A stretch of 64,000 bases of DNA from the NCBI RefSeq assembly GCF_000294655.1, contig NZ_CAHP01000014.1, positions 35,780 through 99,779 of the forward strand, in the 5' to 3' direction. The position numbers and the translations under genes are program-made. Of this stretch, positions 1 to 9,492 are shown one piece after another. How positions within the stretch are numbered: position 1 is the stretch's first letter; every line of letters begins with the position of its first letter. The DNA is from Magnetospirillum molischianum DSM 120 (GTDB taxonomy: Bacteria; Pseudomonadota; Alphaproteobacteria; Rhodospirillales; Magnetospirillaceae). The notes beneath the pieces are model-generated. The model was not told the origin of the DNA. It worked only from the letters and a program-made list of their open reading frames with translations, and searched no databases.

Positions 1-2
1 CA

Positions 3-56
3 TCGCCACCGGCTTGGGATGCACTCCATGCCCTGGAGGCCGATTTGCGGGCATAA
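3..56 (+). CDS. C-terminal end of an unidentified protein (partial)
   Basis: An open frame entering from the left edge ends at a TAA and reads SPPAWDALHALEADLRA. It has no start in the window. A GC-rich hairpin followed by TTTT lies six bases after the stop, which supports a real gene end here. Too little is visible to name the product. Confidence 0.45.
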   Translation, partial: SPPAWDALHALEADLRA

Positions 57-61
57 GCACC

Positions 62-94
62 AGCCGCCGGCTCTTCACGTTGTCGGCGGCTTTT
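62..94 (+). terminator. Rho-independent terminator
   Basis: An 8-bp perfect stem AGCCGCCG/CGGCGGCT encloses a 14-base loop and is followed directly by TTTTGTG. It sits just after the stop of the partial gene at the left edge and would end that transcript. Confidence 0.6.
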
Positions 95-268
95 GTGATT
101 CGTGGGGGGAAGGTTTCTGAGACATCCAGAGCCGACCTTCCCAGGATGGCCGCTATGCATCCAGAGGTGCTGTAGGACGATGTGATTTCGTGTTAATTGG
201 GCACTCACTCGCAAAACGGGACGAATAAGCCAACCCACGTCCCGACCAGCTTGCAAGGCTCCTTGATC

Positions 269-496
269 ATGAAGACGCTAACTGTTCTTTCCGCTTTCGC
301 GGTACTTTTGGGACTTTCAGCCTGCGCCAGCTCGAACGCAAAAACGGTTCGCCTTTCCAATGTGTGGTCCACAACTTGCGTTTTGAGTGGGCAAAACGTG
401 GCGATCAGTGCGCCGACACTGGCCGAGTTCCACGCCGCCGTCGAGCAGGCGCCCGAATGTGCCCGTGGTTACACCGCCACGCCGCCGTCGCAGTAG
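269..496 (+). CDS. small putative lipoprotein, unknown function
   Basis: This 75-residue protein starts with a short basic end, a hydrophobic stretch (LTVLSAFAVLLG) and the lipobox LSAC with Cys19, so it should be exported, cleaved by signal peptidase II and lipidated. The mature part is only about 57 residues, contains two further cysteines and ends PPSQ; I recognise no domain. I chose the ATG at 269 because the signal peptide begins there. An in-frame TTG at 197 would add 24 hydrophilic residues before the signal peptide. An imperfect ribosome site (AAGG) lies about 11 bases upstream. It stands alone, downstream of the terminator at 62-94 and in front of a long non-coding stretch. Confidence 0.6.
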   Translation: MKTLTVLSAFAVLLGLSACASSNAKTVRLSNVWSTTCVLSGQNVAISAPTLAEFHAAVEQAPECARGYTATPPSQ

Positions 497-937
497 TTGG
501 GTCTCAGGTCGGAATAGCACCGCCAGCACCGGACTCGGCACCATCGCAGCACGTCCTTCCGTGCCGCCACCCACGCCTGAATTATACCCCGGCGGCAACC
601 GTCGCCCGCAGCCGGAGCCACAAATCGAAAACCCCACACCAGGGGGGATGGTGCGGGGCTTTCAGAGGGAGGACTTTCGAGTGGCTGAGGCTCAGAAGCT
701 TATGAAGAGAGATTGCCACTGTCCGAGTTACCGCATCGTGGCGGGCGGGTGATATTTTTGTAATAATTCGAAAGAAGGGCAATACGCCCTCACCCGCTCC
801 CCTCACGACCCGGCTGCGCGGCAAACGCCGACGATGGTTCTGAAAGCTGGAGCAGCCCCATCGCTTCCCTCCAGCGTACATCCCGGCTAAGGTCGCCGCC
901 GACGCCCCGAGAGAATCCAGCTTCCCCAAAGAAACCG
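497..937. other. 440-base intergenic stretch, no convincing gene
   Basis: Short frames on both strands have no ribosome site or recognisable domain. The only structure I see is an imperfect hairpin at about 627-660 (CCCCACACC against GGTGCGGGG, with an A-C mismatch on the plus strand and G-U pairs on the minus strand). It could end the lipoprotein transcript. The rest presumably holds the promoter of the glycosyltransferase that starts at 938. Confidence 0.4.
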
Positions 938-2146
938 ATGATCAAGACAACGGCACAAAGTACCCCCCCGGTCGCAGCCCCAAACGGCTCGGGACAAAAT
1001 CCGATCAAGATCCTCTATGTCGTTACCGAGGATTGGTATTTCTGCTCGCACCGTCTCCCTACGGCGAGGGCAGCCCGCGATCTGGGGTATGAAGTCGTCG
1101 TCGCCACTCATGTCGGGACGCATGCCGACGCAATCCGCAGCGAGGGCTTCCGCGTCGTGCCGCTGCCGCCGATGCGGGGGGCAAAGGGGCTGCGGGGCCA
1201 TCTTGCCACGCTACTGGGATTAGCCGCGCTCTATCGCCGCGAAAAGCCGGACATCGTTCATCATATCGCCCTGGTGCCGACCTTTTTCGGCTCGGTCGCC
1301 GTGCTGCTGGCTGGAATCGGCCATTCGGTTTCGACAATGACCGGACTGGGGCTGGTCTTCACCTCAGACCGCCCGAAAGTGCGCCTTCTCCGCGCGGTGG
1401 TGAAACCCGTCTTGCGTTTGGTCCTGTCGCTCCAACGCCACGACATGATCTTTCAGAACCACGACGATCGCGATTTCTTCATCCGCGAAAAGATCGTCCC
1501 GAAACCGCGCGCGCACTTGATTCCGGGATCGGGCGTCGATACCGAAGTCTTTCACCCCTCACCTGAACCGGACGGAATCGTAACCGCCGCCTTTGTCGGC
1601 CGCATGTTGCGTCCCAAGGGGGTTCTGGACATCGTTGCGGCAGCACGTCTTCTGCGCCAGCAAGGCGCGAAGGTCCGCATTGTTCTGGTGGGAACGCCGG
1701 ATAACCTCAACCCGGAAAGCCTGAGCGAAGACGATCTCAAGGGCTGGCAGGCGGAGGGGTTGCTGGAATGGTGGGGCTTCCGCAACGACATCGCCACGAT
1801 CTGGAGCCAAGCGCACATCGCGCTGCTGCCGTCCTATCGCGAGGGCTTTCCCAAAAGTCTGCTGGAAGCGGCCGCGTGCGGCCGCCCGATGATCGCCAGC
1901 GATGTGCCGGGTTGCCGCGAGATCGTTCGTCCCGGTACGACAGGGCTGCTGGTTCCGCTCCGCGATGGCGCCGCTTTGGCCGAAGCGATCCGCACGCTGG
2001 CCGAGAACACTGCGTTGCGCCGCCGGATGGGGATTGCAGCCCGCGCCCAGGTCGAGGCCGAATTCTCAAACAAACAGATCGCCGCCCAGATGCAGTCCTT
2101 GTACCGCCACCATCTTGCCGAACGCCAGAGCCGCCGCCCGCGCTAA
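938..2146 (+). CDS. glycosyltransferase family 4
   Basis: A 402-residue GT-B fold retaining glycosyltransferase. The N-terminal half opens with KILYVVTEDWYFCSHRLP, typical of the acceptor domain of enzymes that add sugars to lipid-linked oligosaccharides. The C-terminal half has the donor-binding region with the EX7E-type motif (EGFPKSLLEAAACGRP, around residues 305-320). It has no signal peptide and no membrane helix, so it should act at the cytoplasmic face of the inner membrane, adding one sugar to the repeat unit. Its stop overlaps the stop of the convergent glycosyltransferase by 4 bases. The only nearby ATG is used as start; the first 25 residues are probably disordered. Donor and acceptor cannot be told from the sequence. 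Confidence 0.88.
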   Translation: MIKTTAQSTPPVAAPNGSGQNPIKILYVVTEDWYFCSHRLPTARAARDLGYEVVVATHVGTHADAIRSEGFRVVPLPPMRGAKGLRGHLATLLGLAALYRREKPDIVHHIALVPTFFGSVAVLLAGIGHSVSTMTGLGLVFTSDRPKVRLLRAVVKPVLRLVLSLQRHDMIFQNHDDRDFFIREKIVPKPRAHLIPGSGVDTEVFHPSPEPDGIVTAAFVGRMLRPKGVLDIVAAARLLRQQGAKVRIVLVGTPDNLNPESLSEDDLKGWQAEGLLEWWGFRNDIATIWSQAHIALLPSYREGFPKSLLEAAACGRPMIASDVPGCREIVRPGTTGLLVPLRDGAALAEAIRTLAENTALRRRMGIAARAQVEAEFSNKQIAAQMQSLYRHHLAERQSRRPR

Positions 2147-3396
2147 CCGGCCTGCTCCGCCAGCCGGATGAACAGGGCTTCGTAGTCGGCGATCATCTTG
2201 GCCATGCTGTAGCGCTCTTGTATCCGGGTCCGCGCCGCCTCCCCCAACGCCGCCCGCCCCGCAGAGGAAAGACGGGCCATGCGCAGGATGGCTTCACCCA
2301 GCGCCTGATCGTCCGCCGGGGGGACGACGAATCCGGTCTCTGCCACCAGAATGGCGGCATCTCCGACATCGGTGACGATGCAGGGGACGGCGGCGGCCAT
2401 TGCTTCCCCAATCGCGTTGGACAGCCCTTCGCCAAAGGTCGAAGCCGATACGAGGCTGTCGAGACCATTCAGCAGATGACCGACATCCCGACGTTCGCCC
2501 AGAACGCACGTCCGATCCCGCACCCCGAGTCGGTCGATCTCACTGACGATGCCAAAATGAGGATCGTCGGTACCGCGACCAATCAGAACGAAGCGCAAGC
2601 GCGGCTCGATCGCCGCCGCCCACGCCGCCGCAGCCAGAAAGCCGGGATGATTTTTCATCGGGTCGGCACGGGCGATCATTCCGATCACGATGTCGTCATC
2701 GGCCAAGCCCAAGTCTGACCGCACCGCGTGGCGCGTCACAGCGGCAGAGGCGAGATCGGGCAGATCGAACCCATTGGGAATCGTCGCCCATTCACGGGGA
2801 TGATAGCCCAGCGACTGATGGTGGATCTTTCCAGCGTTGGAATTAGCAACAACCAAGCGGGGCAGCGCCGACGCGCGGGCAAGCAGGCGGACGATCCACC
2901 CGGTCAGACGCGAATAGCGCGACAGATCCATGTTCGAGCAACGAACATTCCAGACCAGAATTGGCCTTCCGGCCAGGAGAGTGGCGACCGTTCCCATCAG
3001 ATCGGCATGGTAAAGCCAAGTCATCACGATGTCGGGACGGGCACGCCTCAACTCACGGATCAAGGCCAGCCACGCCCCCGGCATGGGACGACCTGGATTC
3101 ATCCCCAGCGTCGTCACCGACACCCCCTGAGCCCGGAGCGCGGCACCGTGGATACCGTCGTCGATCAGCGAGATCACCCGGTGCCGAACCGAACCGGGCG
3201 TCGCGGCAAGACGGGCCAGCACGCCTTCGGCGCCTCCGCTCCCCAGGCTGGTAATGACATGGGTAACGACGACGGGCGAGCGTGCTGCACTTTCGGACAA
3301 AGGACCGATCCTATTCTGGTGGCGGGAAACGAACGAGACGACGAAAAATCCTGCCGCGCGAAAGGGATATGGCAGCCATCCCACAGCATGCCGCAA
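2143..3396 (-). CDS. glycosyltransferase family 4
   Basis: A 417-residue GT-B glycosyltransferase. Conserved features are the N-terminal glycine-rich acceptor loop ([15 protein letters not shown], about residues 48-62) and the donor-site motif ([16 protein letters not shown], about residues 315-330). It is a cytosolic or membrane-associated enzyme for polysaccharide assembly. The first 35 residues are not typical of the family and overlap the promoter region of the divergent oxidoreductase gene at 3470, so the true start may lie further in. It converges on the glycosyltransferase at 938 with a 4-base stop overlap, and probably belongs to the same sugar pathway as the two plus-strand genes after it. 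Confidence 0.87.
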   Translation of the reverse strand: MRHAVGWLPYPFRAAGFFVVSFVSRHQNRIGPLSESAARSPVVVTHVITSLGSGGAEGVLARLAATPGSVRHRVISLIDDGIHGAALRAQGVSVTTLGMNPGRPMPGAWLALIRELRRARPDIVMTWLYHADLMGTVATLLAGRPILVWNVRCSNMDLSRYSRLTGWIVRLLARASALPRLVVANSNAGKIHHQSLGYHPREWATIPNGFDLPDLASAAVTRHAVRSDLGLADDDIVIGMIARADPMKNHPGFLAAAAWAAAIEPRLRFVLIGRGTDDPHFGIVSEIDRLGVRDRTCVLGERRDVGHLLNGLDSLVSASTFGEGLSNAIGEAMAAAVPCIVTDVGDAAILVAETGFVVPPADDQALGEAILRMARLSSAGRAALGEAARTRIQERYSMAKMIADYEALFIRLAEQAG

Positions 3397-3469
3397 GAGG
3401 TTGTGCGCCAGCGCTCTCTTTTTTTCGAAGGTATGTTATATAGTCGCCAGCCTGTTCGGACGAGAGCCA

Positions 3470-5053
3470 ATGACACAAGAGAATAAGACCAAGTCGGGAT
3501 ATGTCGCGGTTGCCGGCTGCGGTTATTGGGGCAAGAACCTAGTTCGCAACCTTGCCGCCCTCAACGTCCTGGGCGCGGTCTGTGATCCGGTTCCAGCCGT
3601 CGCCGAGCGCCACGCCGCCGAATACGGCGTCAAGGCGCTGGACTGGTCCGAGGTGTTGCGCAATCCAGATCTGACCGCTGTCGTCATTGCCGCTCCCGCA
3701 GCCCTCCATGCATCGATGGCGATGGATGCCCTGATGGCGGGCAAGAACATCTTCGTCGAGAAGCCGCTTTCGATCAACGTGGCCGAGGCCGAAGCACTGT
3801 GCAAGGAAGCCAACCGGCGCGGTCTGGTGCTGATGGTCGGTCACCTTCTCCAGTATCATCCCGTCTTCCTGAAGCTGAAGCAGATGGTGGCCGACGGTAC
3901 ACTGGGCCGTCTCAACTACATTTATTCAAACCGCCTCAATCTGGGCAAATTCCGCAACGAAGAAAACATTCTGTGGAGCTTTGCGCCGCACGATATCTCT
4001 ATGATCCTCTCGCTGGCGGGGCAGGAACCAGCCAGCGTCTCGGCGGTCGGAGCGAACTTCCTGCACGAGCACATCGCCGATGTGACCACCACCCATATGA
4101 GCTTTGCCGACGGTATCCGCGCCCATGTCTTCGTCTCATGGCTGCACCCGTTCAAGGAGCAGAAGTTGGTGGTGGTCGGCGACCGCGGCATGGCTGTGTT
4201 CGACGACGGTCAGCCGTGGGGCAACAAGCTGGTTCTGTTCAAGCATTCCGTCCACTGGAAGAACGGGATGCCTGAACCGGATAAGGCAGAGGGACTGCCG
4301 GTCGAAGTGCCTCAGGACGAGCCGCTGCGCCTTGAGTGCCAGCATTTCCTTGATTGCGTCCGCACCGGAGCCACGCCCCGCACTGACGGCTGGGAAGGAT
4401 TGCGGGTGCTGAAAGTGCTGCAAAAAGCACAGGATTCGCTGGCGGAAACGCTGAAGCCGCCCGAAACGGCGGCAAAGCCTGCTTTCCCCGGCGTCATTGT
4501 CCACGAAAGCGCCTATATCGACGATCAAGTTCAGATTGGAGAGGGAAGCCGCGTCTGGCACTTCAGCCACATCCTGTCGCGCACCACCATCGGCCAGAAT
4601 GTTAACATCGGCCAGAACGTTGTCGCCGGTCCCGACGTGACGGTGGGCGACAATTGCAAAATCCAGAACAATGTCAGCATCTACAAGGGTGTAACGCTGG
4701 AGCAAGGCGTGTTCTGCGGCCCATCCTGCGTATTTACCAACGTACTGACGCCTCGCGCCGAAGTGAACCGCAAGGCAGATTTCCTTCCCACCCTGGTCAG
4801 ACGCGGCACCACCATCGGCGCCAATGCCACAATCGTCTGCGGCCATACCATCAATGAATACGCGATGATCGCCGCCGGGGCTGTCGTCACCCACGACGTT
4901 CCTGCTTTTGCCTTGATGGCCGGCGTCCCGGCCCGGCGGATCGGATGGGTCTCGCGTGCCGGCGAACGGTTGGGCGATGATCTGATCTGCCCGCGCGATG
5001 GCAGCCGCTATCGCGAGACCGGCCCCGATCAACTAGAGGAAATTCTCACGTGA
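3470..5053 (+). CDS. Gfo/Idh/MocA oxidoreductase fused to a left-handed beta-helix N-acetyltransferase
   Basis: A 527-residue two-domain enzyme. Residues 10-330 are an NAD-dependent sugar dehydrogenase with the Rossmann motif AGCGYWG (residues 15-21) and the conserved EKP at about 96-98. Residues 341-505 are hexapeptide repeats of an acyltransferase ([18 protein letters not shown] onward). In Pseudomonas these are two proteins, WbpB (3-oxidation of UDP-GlcNAcA) and WbpD (3-N-acetylation). The next gene encodes the WbpE-type aminotransferase, so the fused protein plausibly carries out steps 2 and 4 of UDP-2,3-diacetamido-uronic acid synthesis. The start at 3470 is preferred because the dehydrogenase fold begins there; the frame is open upstream but lacks family sequence. 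No WbpA-type UDP-GlcNAc dehydrogenase is in the window. Confidence 0.88.
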   Translation: MTQENKTKSGYVAVAGCGYWGKNLVRNLAALNVLGAVCDPVPAVAERHAAEYGVKALDWSEVLRNPDLTAVVIAAPAALHASMAMDALMAGKNIFVEKPLSINVAEAEALCKEANRRGLVLMVGHLLQYHPVFLKLKQMVADGTLGRLNYIYSNRLNLGKFRNEENILWSFAPHDISMILSLAGQEPASVSAVGANFLHEHIADVTTTHMSFADGIRAHVFVSWLHPFKEQKLVVVGDRGMAVFDDGQPWGNKLVLFKHSVHWKNGMPEPDKAEGLPVEVPQDEPLRLECQHFLDCVRTGATPRTDGWEGLRVLKVLQKAQDSLAETLKPPETAAKPAFPGVIVHESAYIDDQVQIGEGSRVWHFSHILSRTTIGQNVNIGQNVVAGPDVTVGDNCKIQNNVSIYKGVTLEQGVFCGPSCVFTNVLTPRAEVNRKADFLPTLVRRGTTIGANATIVCGHTINEYAMIAAGAVVTHDVPAFALMAGVPARRIGWVSRAGERLGDDLICPRDGSRYRETGPDQLEEILT

Positions 5054-6168
5054 GCATTGCGTTCATCGATCTTCAAAGCCAGCGCCGCCACCTCGGCGAC
5101 CGTATCGAGCGCGCCATCGCCAAAGTGCTCGAACACGGCAACTACATCATGGGGCCGGAAGTCGCTCAGTTCGAAAAGGGTCTGTGCGAGTTCAGCGGCG
5201 CCCGTCACGCCATCACCTGCGGCAACGGCACCGATGCCCTGCAACTGGTGTTGATGGCCGAAGGCGTCGGCGCGGGCGATGCCGTGTTCGTACCCGCCTT
5301 TACTTTTGTCGCCACCGCCGAGATGGCGCCGCTGGTTGGCGCGACCCCAGTGTTCGTCGATGTGAACGAAGAGACCTTCAACCTCGATCTGGGGTCGCTG
5401 GAGCGGGGAATCGCCACTGCGAAGGCTGCCGGTTTGCGCCCGCGCATGGTGATCGCCGTCGATCTGTTCGGTCAGACCGCCGATTACCCAGCCATCGCCA
5501 AAATTGCCGAGCGCGAAGGAATGGTGGTGGTCGCCGATGCCGCCCAGGCATTCGGAGCTTCGCTGAACGGGGCTAAGGTCGGCACTCTGGCCAAATACAC
5601 CACGACCAGCTTTTTCCCCGCCAAGCCACTCGGCTGTTATGGCGATGGTGGCGCGGTCTTTACCGACGATGCGGACAAGGCTGCCCTGCTGCGCTCGTTG
5701 CGCGTCCACGGTAAGGGCAGCGACAAATACGATAACGTCCGTATCGGCCTCAACAGCCGCCTCGACACCCTTCAGGCGGGCATCCTGATCGAGAAATTGG
5801 CAATCCTCGCCGACGAAATCATCGCCCGCAATCAAGTCGCCGACCGCTACGCCCAGGGATTAGGCGATATCGTTGCCGTGCCGAAGGTACCCGCAGGCTA
5901 CGTTTCGGTCTGGGCTCAATACACCATCCGCGTGACCGACCGCGACGGACTGGCCGCCCGGCTGAAAGAAAAAGGTGTCCCCACCGCCGTTTATTACCCG
6001 ATCCCGATGCCAAGCCAGACCGGCTATAGCACCTATCCGGTTGCAACCGGCGGAGTGCCCGTATCGGAGCGTCTGTCGCGTGAGGTCATCAGCCTGCCCA
6101 TGCACCCCTATCTTGATGAACCGACCCAAACCAAGATCATTGAGGCAGTCCGCGCAAGCTTGGCCTAG
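5050..6168 (+). CDS. DegT/DnrJ/EryC1 family sugar aminotransferase, WbpE-like
   Basis: A 372-residue PLP-dependent aminotransferase. It has the nucleotide-sugar aminotransferase signature with the PLP lysine at about K192 in [16 protein letters not shown], plus [11 protein letters not shown] near residue 60 and [10 protein letters not shown] near residue 80. It begins at a GTG that overlaps the stop of the oxidoreductase-acetyltransferase gene by 4 bases, so the two are translationally coupled. The expected reaction is transamination of a UDP-3-keto-sugar with glutamate, between the oxidation and N-acetylation steps. A strong hairpin follows at 6229-6258. Confidence 0.9.
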   Translation: MSIAFIDLQSQRRHLGDRIERAIAKVLEHGNYIMGPEVAQFEKGLCEFSGARHAITCGNGTDALQLVLMAEGVGAGDAVFVPAFTFVATAEMAPLVGATPVFVDVNEETFNLDLGSLERGIATAKAAGLRPRMVIAVDLFGQTADYPAIAKIAEREGMVVVADAAQAFGASLNGAKVGTLAKYTTTSFFPAKPLGCYGDGGAVFTDDADKAALLRSLRVHGKGSDKYDNVRIGLNSRLDTLQAGILIEKLAILADEIIARNQVADRYAQGLGDIVAVPKVPAGYVSVWAQYTIRVTDRDGLAARLKEKGVPTAVYYPIPMPSQTGYSTYPVATGGVPVSERLSREVISLPMHPYLDEPTQTKIIEAVRASLA

Positions 6169-6228
6169 CTGGCCGTATCGCCTCGCGGAGCGTTCTCCCG
6201 ATGGGATGGAACGGATTTTAACAAGCAG

Positions 6229-6258
6229 CTTGGCAGCCTGAAAAGACAGGCTGCCAAG
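6229..6258 (+). terminator. perfect 12-bp hairpin between convergent genes
   Basis: CTTGGCAGCCTG and CAGGCTGCCAAG form a perfect 12-bp stem around a 6-base loop. It lies between the stop of the aminotransferase gene at 6168 and the stop of hemA at 6369, which converge. There is no clear T-run on either side, so it may act as a processing or stability hairpin rather than a textbook intrinsic terminator. Confidence 0.5.
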
Positions 6259-6368
6259 TCAATGCTTGATACCGGAGAACCACCGGCCATCCGGAACACC
6301 GAGCCTCCCTTTCGGAACGCGGATGAACACAGTCAAATCGCGGCTCGGGATTATGCCTTACGCCCCGG

Positions 6369-7595
6369 TTATGCCACCGTCTTGTTTTTGCTGCCCCATC
6401 CCAGGCGATCCCGCACATCCTTGAGCGCAGCGACAAGCTGCTCGGCGAGGTCTGGCGTATGGAATGGCGTCGCCGTTATACGCAGACGCTCCTGACCGCG
6501 CGACACGGTGGGATAGTTGATCGGTTGAACATAAATCCCGTGCCGTTCCAACAGCATATCGCTGGACTGCCGGCACATATGGGCATCGCCGATAATGAGG
6601 GGCAGGATGTGGCTGGGGCTTTCCAGAATCGGCATGTCCGCTTCTTTCAGCAACGCCTTCAGATTCCGGACCGCCTCCTGATGCCGCTGGCGCAGATCGG
6701 GATGAGTCCTGACATACTGAATCGACGCCTGGGCTCCCGCCGCAACATGCGGGCAGAGCGACGAGGAAAAGATAAAGCTGGGGGCAAGGCTTCTAATCGC
6801 ATCGATCAGAACGTCGGGGCCAGTTACATACCCCCCCATCACACCGAACGATTTGGCAAGCGTCCCTTCAATCAAGGTCAGGCGATCGGAAACGCCGTCC
6901 CGTTCCGAGACTCCGCCGCCGGTGGATCCATACAATCCCACGGCATGAACCTCGTCGAGATAGGTTATCGCTCCATATTTTTCGGCAACGTCACAGATGT
7001 CGGAAATCGGGGCGATATCGCCATCCATACTGTAGACGCTCTCGAAAGCGACAATCTTAGGACGATCCGGCGCAACAGAGGCCATCAGTTCGTCCAGGTG
7101 CGCCGCATCATTGTGGCGGAAGATATGCTTTTCGGCACCAGACCACCGGATCCCCTCGATCATCGAATTGTGATTGAGGGCATCCGAGAAAATGACGCAA
7201 TCCGGCAGAACCCGCCCAAGCACGCCCAATGCGGCCAGATTGGAAATCCAGCCCGAATTGAACAGCAGACCGGCCTCTTTGCCATGCAGATCAGCAAGTT
7301 CGCGTTCGAGCAGGACATGCTGGCGATTGGTGCCGGAAATATTCCGGGTGCCGCCGGTGCCCGCACCGAACCGGTCGATGCTCTGATGCATCGCCGACAG
7401 AACCTGATCGTTTTGCCCCATTCCAAGATAGTCGTTGCTGCACCAGACAACGACCTGACGGGGCGTTCCATCGGGGTGATGCCAAAGCGCACGCGGAAAC
7501 TTTCCCGCCTGACGCTCGATCTCGATGAAGGTCCGGTAGCGTCCATCGGTCTTCATGGTCCCGATGAGCGACTCAAAAAATGCCTTATAATCCAT
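6369..7595 (-). CDS. hemA: 5-aminolevulinate synthase
   Basis: A 408-residue alpha-oxoamine synthase that condenses glycine with succinyl-CoA to 5-aminolevulinate, the first step of the Shemin (C4) pathway to haem and other tetrapyrroles. The PLP lysine is K248 in [14 protein letters not shown], the same position as in the Rhodobacter enzyme. Other family landmarks are [10 protein letters not shown] (about 51-60), [14 protein letters not shown], and [12 protein letters not shown] with the PLP-ring aspartate. The full length and the N-terminal start (MDYKAFFES) match ALAS rather than the related biotin enzyme BioF. It is transcribed divergently from a MocR-type regulator, with about 110 bases between the starts. 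Confidence 0.95.
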   Translation of the reverse strand: MDYKAFFESLIGTMKTDGRYRTFIEIERQAGKFPRALWHHPDGTPRQVVVWCSNDYLGMGQNDQVLSAMHQSIDRFGAGTGGTRNISGTNRQHVLLERELADLHGKEAGLLFNSGWISNLAALGVLGRVLPDCVIFSDALNHNSMIEGIRWSGAEKHIFRHNDAAHLDELMASVAPDRPKIVAFESVYSMDGDIAPISDICDVAEKYGAITYLDEVHAVGLYGSTGGGVSERDGVSDRLTLIEGTLAKSFGVMGGYVTGPDVLIDAIRSLAPSFIFSSSLCPHVAAGAQASIQYVRTHPDLRQRHQEAVRNLKALLKEADMPILESPSHILPLIIGDAHMCRQSSDMLLERHGIYVQPINYPTVSRGQERLRITATPFHTPDLAEQLVAALKDVRDRLGWGSKNKTVA

Positions 7596-7629
7596 GCTCT
7601 TGATCCATTTTGCCTGTCAGCATGAATGC

Positions 7630-7695
7630 TGTATGCTTCTGGCGCGGCACGGCGAGCCATTGCTGCAGCAATAATTTACATATATATGGCATACA
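7630..7695. promoter_or_regulatory. hemA/MocR divergent promoter region with inverted TGTATGC/GCATACA sites
   Basis: The region between hemA and the divergent regulator holds TGTATGC at 7630-7636 and its exact reverse complement GCATACA at 7689-7695. The second copy touches the possible ATG starts of the regulator. MocR-family proteins commonly bind spaced repeats in the divergent promoter they share with a target gene, so this is a candidate operator. A 7-base match can arise by chance. Confidence 0.3.
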
Positions 7696-9131
7696 AAACA
7701 TTCGCAATGGGTGACGACGTGACGGCGGATTCCTGGATCTCCGATATCGATATGGACCACGGCCCTCTCTATCTGGCGATCGCCGACGCGCTTGAAGCGG
7801 GCATCCGATCAGGAAAGCTCGGCAATGGCTTCCGGCTACCGCCTCAGCGAAGCTTGGCCAAAGACTTAGGGATCGATTTTACCACCGTGACCAGAGCCTA
7901 TGCCGAGGCGCGCAAGCGCGGGCTGGTCGAAGGAAAGGTTGGCCTGGGCACCTACATTCGGGTCGAGATGAGCCATACAATGCCGACGCGCGCCCGTCCC
8001 CTCCCTGACGAGGCCCGGCGTGGCGGGGTGGTTGACATGAGCATGAATCTGCCGCCCCGCTTCGACGATCCAGACCTCACCAAGACGATGCGGCAAAGCC
8101 TTGCGCGGATTGACGGCGATGGCGGTCTTTCTTTGTTGATGCGCTATCAGGAACCGGGAGGAACCCATGCCGATCGGATGGCCGGTGCGCACTACCTATC
8201 GGCGCGCATTCCCGGCTTAACGGCGGATCGGGTTCTGGTCTGTCCGGGGGCCCAAGGGGCATTCCTGGCCATTGCCGGGATGCTGCTCAATCAGGGCGAT
8301 GCCGTCTGCACCGAAGCCCTGACCTATCCGGGGTTCAGATCCTTGGCAAGCCACATGAAGATGCGGCTTTTACCCGTTGAAATGGATGCAGAAGGCATGC
8401 GCCCCGACTCGTTCGAGGCTCTATGCAAGTCCGCTGCCCCCAAGGCTCTGTATTGCACGCCGACGCTTCACAATCCGACGACCGCCACCATGTCGTTATC
8501 GCGGCGAGAGGACGTTCTGGCGATTGCCAGAACCTACGCGGTCCCCATCATCGAAGACGATGCTTACGGGGCGCTTCCATACACTCCAATCCCTCCCCTT
8601 GCCGCCTTGGCGCCGGATATGGTCTATCATGTCGCCAGCCTGTCCAAGGCGCTTTCGCCAGCGTTGCGGGTCGCTTACGTCGTTCCGCCGGATTCGAGGC
8701 AGGTTCCCCGTCTCGTGGGGGCTATCCGGGCGCTGACATCGATGACATCCCCGATTACGGCGGCCCTAGCGCGGGAGTGGATAGAAAACGGCACGGCCGT
8801 GAGAATCCTTGAGGCCATCCGCCAGGAAACGGCGGCCAGACAACAGATTGCCCGCGAAACCCTGCCGCCCGGCTGTTTCAGCAGCGATCCCGAGGGCTTT
8901 CACCTGTGGCTGAGACTCGAGGCTCCGTGGAGTCGCGGGGAGTTCGTGGACCGTCTGCGGGGAAGCGGAATCGGCACGGTGCCAAGCGATCCCTTCGCCG
9001 TTCAGACCCCGCCGGAATGCGTTCGCCTGGGCCTGGGCGCGGCAACGACCAGGGCCGATCTGACACAGAGCCTTTTGTCGGTCAGGGATCTTCTGACGAC
9101 ATTGCCCTCACTGTCATCGATGGTCATTTAA
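7686..9131 (+). CDS. MocR/GabR-type transcriptional regulator (GntR HTH plus aminotransferase domain)
   Basis: A GntR-type winged helix (RLPPQRSLAKDLGIDFTT, about residues 40-60) is joined to a fold-type I aminotransferase-like domain with the PLP lysine in SLSKALSPALR (about K321). MocR proteins bind PLP, or a PLP-amino acid adduct, in this second domain and regulate a neighbouring gene. Its divergent partner is the PLP enzyme hemA, so control of aminolevulinate synthesis in response to PLP or a tetrapyrrole precursor is a reasonable inference. ATG codons at 7686 and 7707 are both possible starts, and neither has a strong ribosome site; the longer frame back to 7626 lacks family sequence. 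Confidence 0.85.
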   Translation: MAYKTFAMGDDVTADSWISDIDMDHGPLYLAIADALEAGIRSGKLGNGFRLPPQRSLAKDLGIDFTTVTRAYAEARKRGLVEGKVGLGTYIRVEMSHTMPTRARPLPDEARRGGVVDMSMNLPPRFDDPDLTKTMRQSLARIDGDGGLSLLMRYQEPGGTHADRMAGAHYLSARIPGLTADRVLVCPGAQGAFLAIAGMLLNQGDAVCTEALTYPGFRSLASHMKMRLLPVEMDAEGMRPDSFEALCKSAAPKALYCTPTLHNPTTATMSLSRREDVLAIARTYAVPIIEDDAYGALPYTPIPPLAALAPDMVYHVASLSKALSPALRVAYVVPPDSRQVPRLVGAIRALTSMTSPITAALAREWIENGTAVRILEAIRQETAARQQIARETLPPGCFSSDPEGFHLWLRLEAPWSRGEFVDRLRGSGIGTVPSDPFAVQTPPECVRLGLGAATTRADLTQSLLSVRDLLTTLPSLSSMVI

Positions 9132-9492
9132 ACTGAAATCAATTAAAGATTGAACAACTAAAACGACGACAAAAAGAGGGGCAAGACCTCCGATACGGGC
9201 TGCTTTGACTCAAGACATAACGTCAATCCGCCCACCGATGATATCCAACCATAAAGGGTAGCATTACCCCCACCTAACGGAATGGATCTATATTTCAGAT
9301 ATAATGCATAATCACGAAAAAAGAGCCGCGACACCCTGCGGAAGGAATTACAATTTTGATAATAATCCATTCAACAAAATCAGAACTGGACCCAGACCTC
9401 CTTCTGTGAACAATAAGATGATGGCATCATAACACTGGGGTAACCCCCGGTTTCACATTCCATCTTTGTAACAATCTCAATGGGGGTTGACG
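9132..9492. other. 360-base AT-rich intergenic region upstream of adhE
   Basis: Clearly AT-richer than its surroundings. It holds a perfect dyad ATGATG-G-CATCAT at 9418-9430 and, just after it, a near-palindrome GGGGTAACCCC. Both lie about 50-75 bases before the adhE start and could be an operator or attenuator for this fermentation gene. A 70-codon minus-strand frame (9158-9370) has no recognisable features and I do not call it. Confidence 0.4.

Noticed and set aside
198..213. Sigma-54-like TGGGCACTCACTCGCA upstream of the small lipoprotein gene
   Set aside because: GG and GC spacing is right, but the TT before GC is missing and the GGCAC part is shifted by one base. Too weak to call.
364..752. 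Overlapping frames after the small lipoprotein gene, considered as a frameshifted longer lipoprotein
   Set aside because: A Pro-rich stretch follows in another frame, but no shift-prone site is visible and the lipoprotein already has a complete small frame.
9158..9370. A 70-codon minus-strand frame in the AT-rich region before adhE
   Set aside because: No ribosome site, no recognisable pattern, and amino-acid composition as expected from AT-rich non-coding DNA.
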